Assembly: GCA_016209725.1 (NCBI GenBank)
Contig: JACQVO010000075.1
Location: 1-5,940 of the forward strand
DNA length: 5,940 bases
Source of the DNA: Candidatus Methylomirabilota bacterium
GTDB lineage: Bacteria; Methylomirabilota; Methylomirabilia; Methylomirabilales; 2-02-FULL-66-22
Direction: 5' to 3'
The notes under the pieces are model-generated. The model saw only the letters and a program-made list of their open reading frames with translations, was not told where the DNA came from and searched no databases. This document shows, piece by piece, positions 5,722-5,940 of the stretch. Position 1 is the stretch's first letter. Each line of letters starts with the position of its first letter. The position numbers and the translations under genes were made by a program.

Positions 5722-5940
5722 CTACCGCAGGAACTTTCCCACCCAGGGGGAGGTCTCGCCCCGGCGCAGGTAGTGGCCCGAGGGGCCCTCGCCCAGAAAC
5801 TCCGAGAACCAGGCCTCGTGCTCCACTTCCTCGTTCAGGATCGCCAGAGACAGATCGTAGGTCCGGTGATCCTTGCCCGCGGTGAGATTGCAGATGTGGG
5901 TATAGCCCCGCACGGCGCAGCGCTCGGCTTCCACCAGCAC
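5722..5940 (-). CDS. Dps-like ferritin superfamily protein (5' partial)
   Basis: Only the C-terminal 72 residues are in the window, ending in TAG at 5722-5724. The frame runs off the right edge, and the GTG at 5938-5940 is likely an internal Val. The stretch LVEAERCAVRGYTHICNLTAGKDHRTYDLSLAILNEEVEHEAWFSEFLGEGPSGHY matches Dps-like (DPSL) ferritins. E38-x-x-H41 (EEVEHE) is the second-helix-pair iron-ligand motif, and E4/E6 lie in the preceding helix. The family forms 12-subunit cages that oxidise iron with peroxide and protect DNA and cytoplasm from oxidative damage. C8 and C17 are in the region where DPSL ('thioferritin') proteins carry a cysteine pair near the diiron site; that assignment is by recall and needs alignment. 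The full protein would be about 170-190 residues. It is followed by a hairpin and the cytochrome b5-like gene. Confidence 0.85.
   Translation of the reverse strand: MLVEAERCAVRGYTHICNLTAGKDHRTYDLSLAILNEEVEHEAWFSEFLGEGPSGHYLRRGETSPWVGKFLR

Noticed and set aside
5451..5885. 144-residue plus-strand open frame
   Set aside because: It is antisense to the cytochrome b5-like and ferritin genes and crosses the hairpin; its Pro/Arg/Gly-rich sequence has no motif.

Overview
GC-rich bacterial window, roughly two thirds G+C by eye, with tightly packed genes and short intergenic gaps. It looks chromosomal and ordinary in build. I see no phage, transposon, CRISPR, tRNA or rRNA sequence. The mix of an ECF sigma factor with a zinc-finger membrane anti-sigma, a Dps-like ferritin with the CxxxxxxxxC spacing seen in archaeal and deep-branching bacterial homologues, a small COG4892-type cytochrome b5 domain protein, and a TMTC-like membrane protein with kinesin-light-chain-type TPRs fits an uncultured soil or subsurface lineage such as Methylomirabilota/Rokubacteria (NC10) or a deltaproteobacterial-type relative. 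That placement is inference and of low confidence.

Layout from left to right. (1) Bases 1-1948, plus strand: the 3' part of a multi-spanning membrane protein of the TMTC/DUF1736 kind, ending in TPR repeats. Its true start lies outside the window. (2) A 151-bp gap holding a 9-bp perfect hairpin and a good sigma70-type promoter (TTGACA, 16 bp, GATAGT). (3) Bases 2100-3671, plus strand: a HIT-family hydrolase followed 36 bp later by a 12-TM major facilitator transporter, probably one transcript. (4) A 224-bp gap with a 9-bp direct repeat, a weak hairpin and a possible promoter. (5) Bases 3896-5283, plus strand: an ECF sigma factor and its anti-sigma partner, 17 bp apart, a signalling module that senses something at or outside the inner membrane. 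(6) A 113-bp convergent gap. (7) Minus strand: a small cytochrome b5-like protein (5397-5639) downstream of the C-terminal part of a Dps-like ferritin (5722 to the window edge). The two are separated by a strong perfect hairpin.

Functionally these are four independent neighbourhoods: envelope glycosylation or assembly, nucleotide hydrolysis plus export, envelope-stress type transcription control, and iron/heme redox protection. The sigma/anti-sigma pair may control genes elsewhere; nothing here proves it controls its neighbours. I did not find evidence for a new multi-gene system. The most distinctive items are the TMTC-KLC-TPR fusion with nearly identical repeats, the variable periplasmic sensor domain of the anti-sigma, and the ferritin/cytochrome b5 pair joined by a hairpin.
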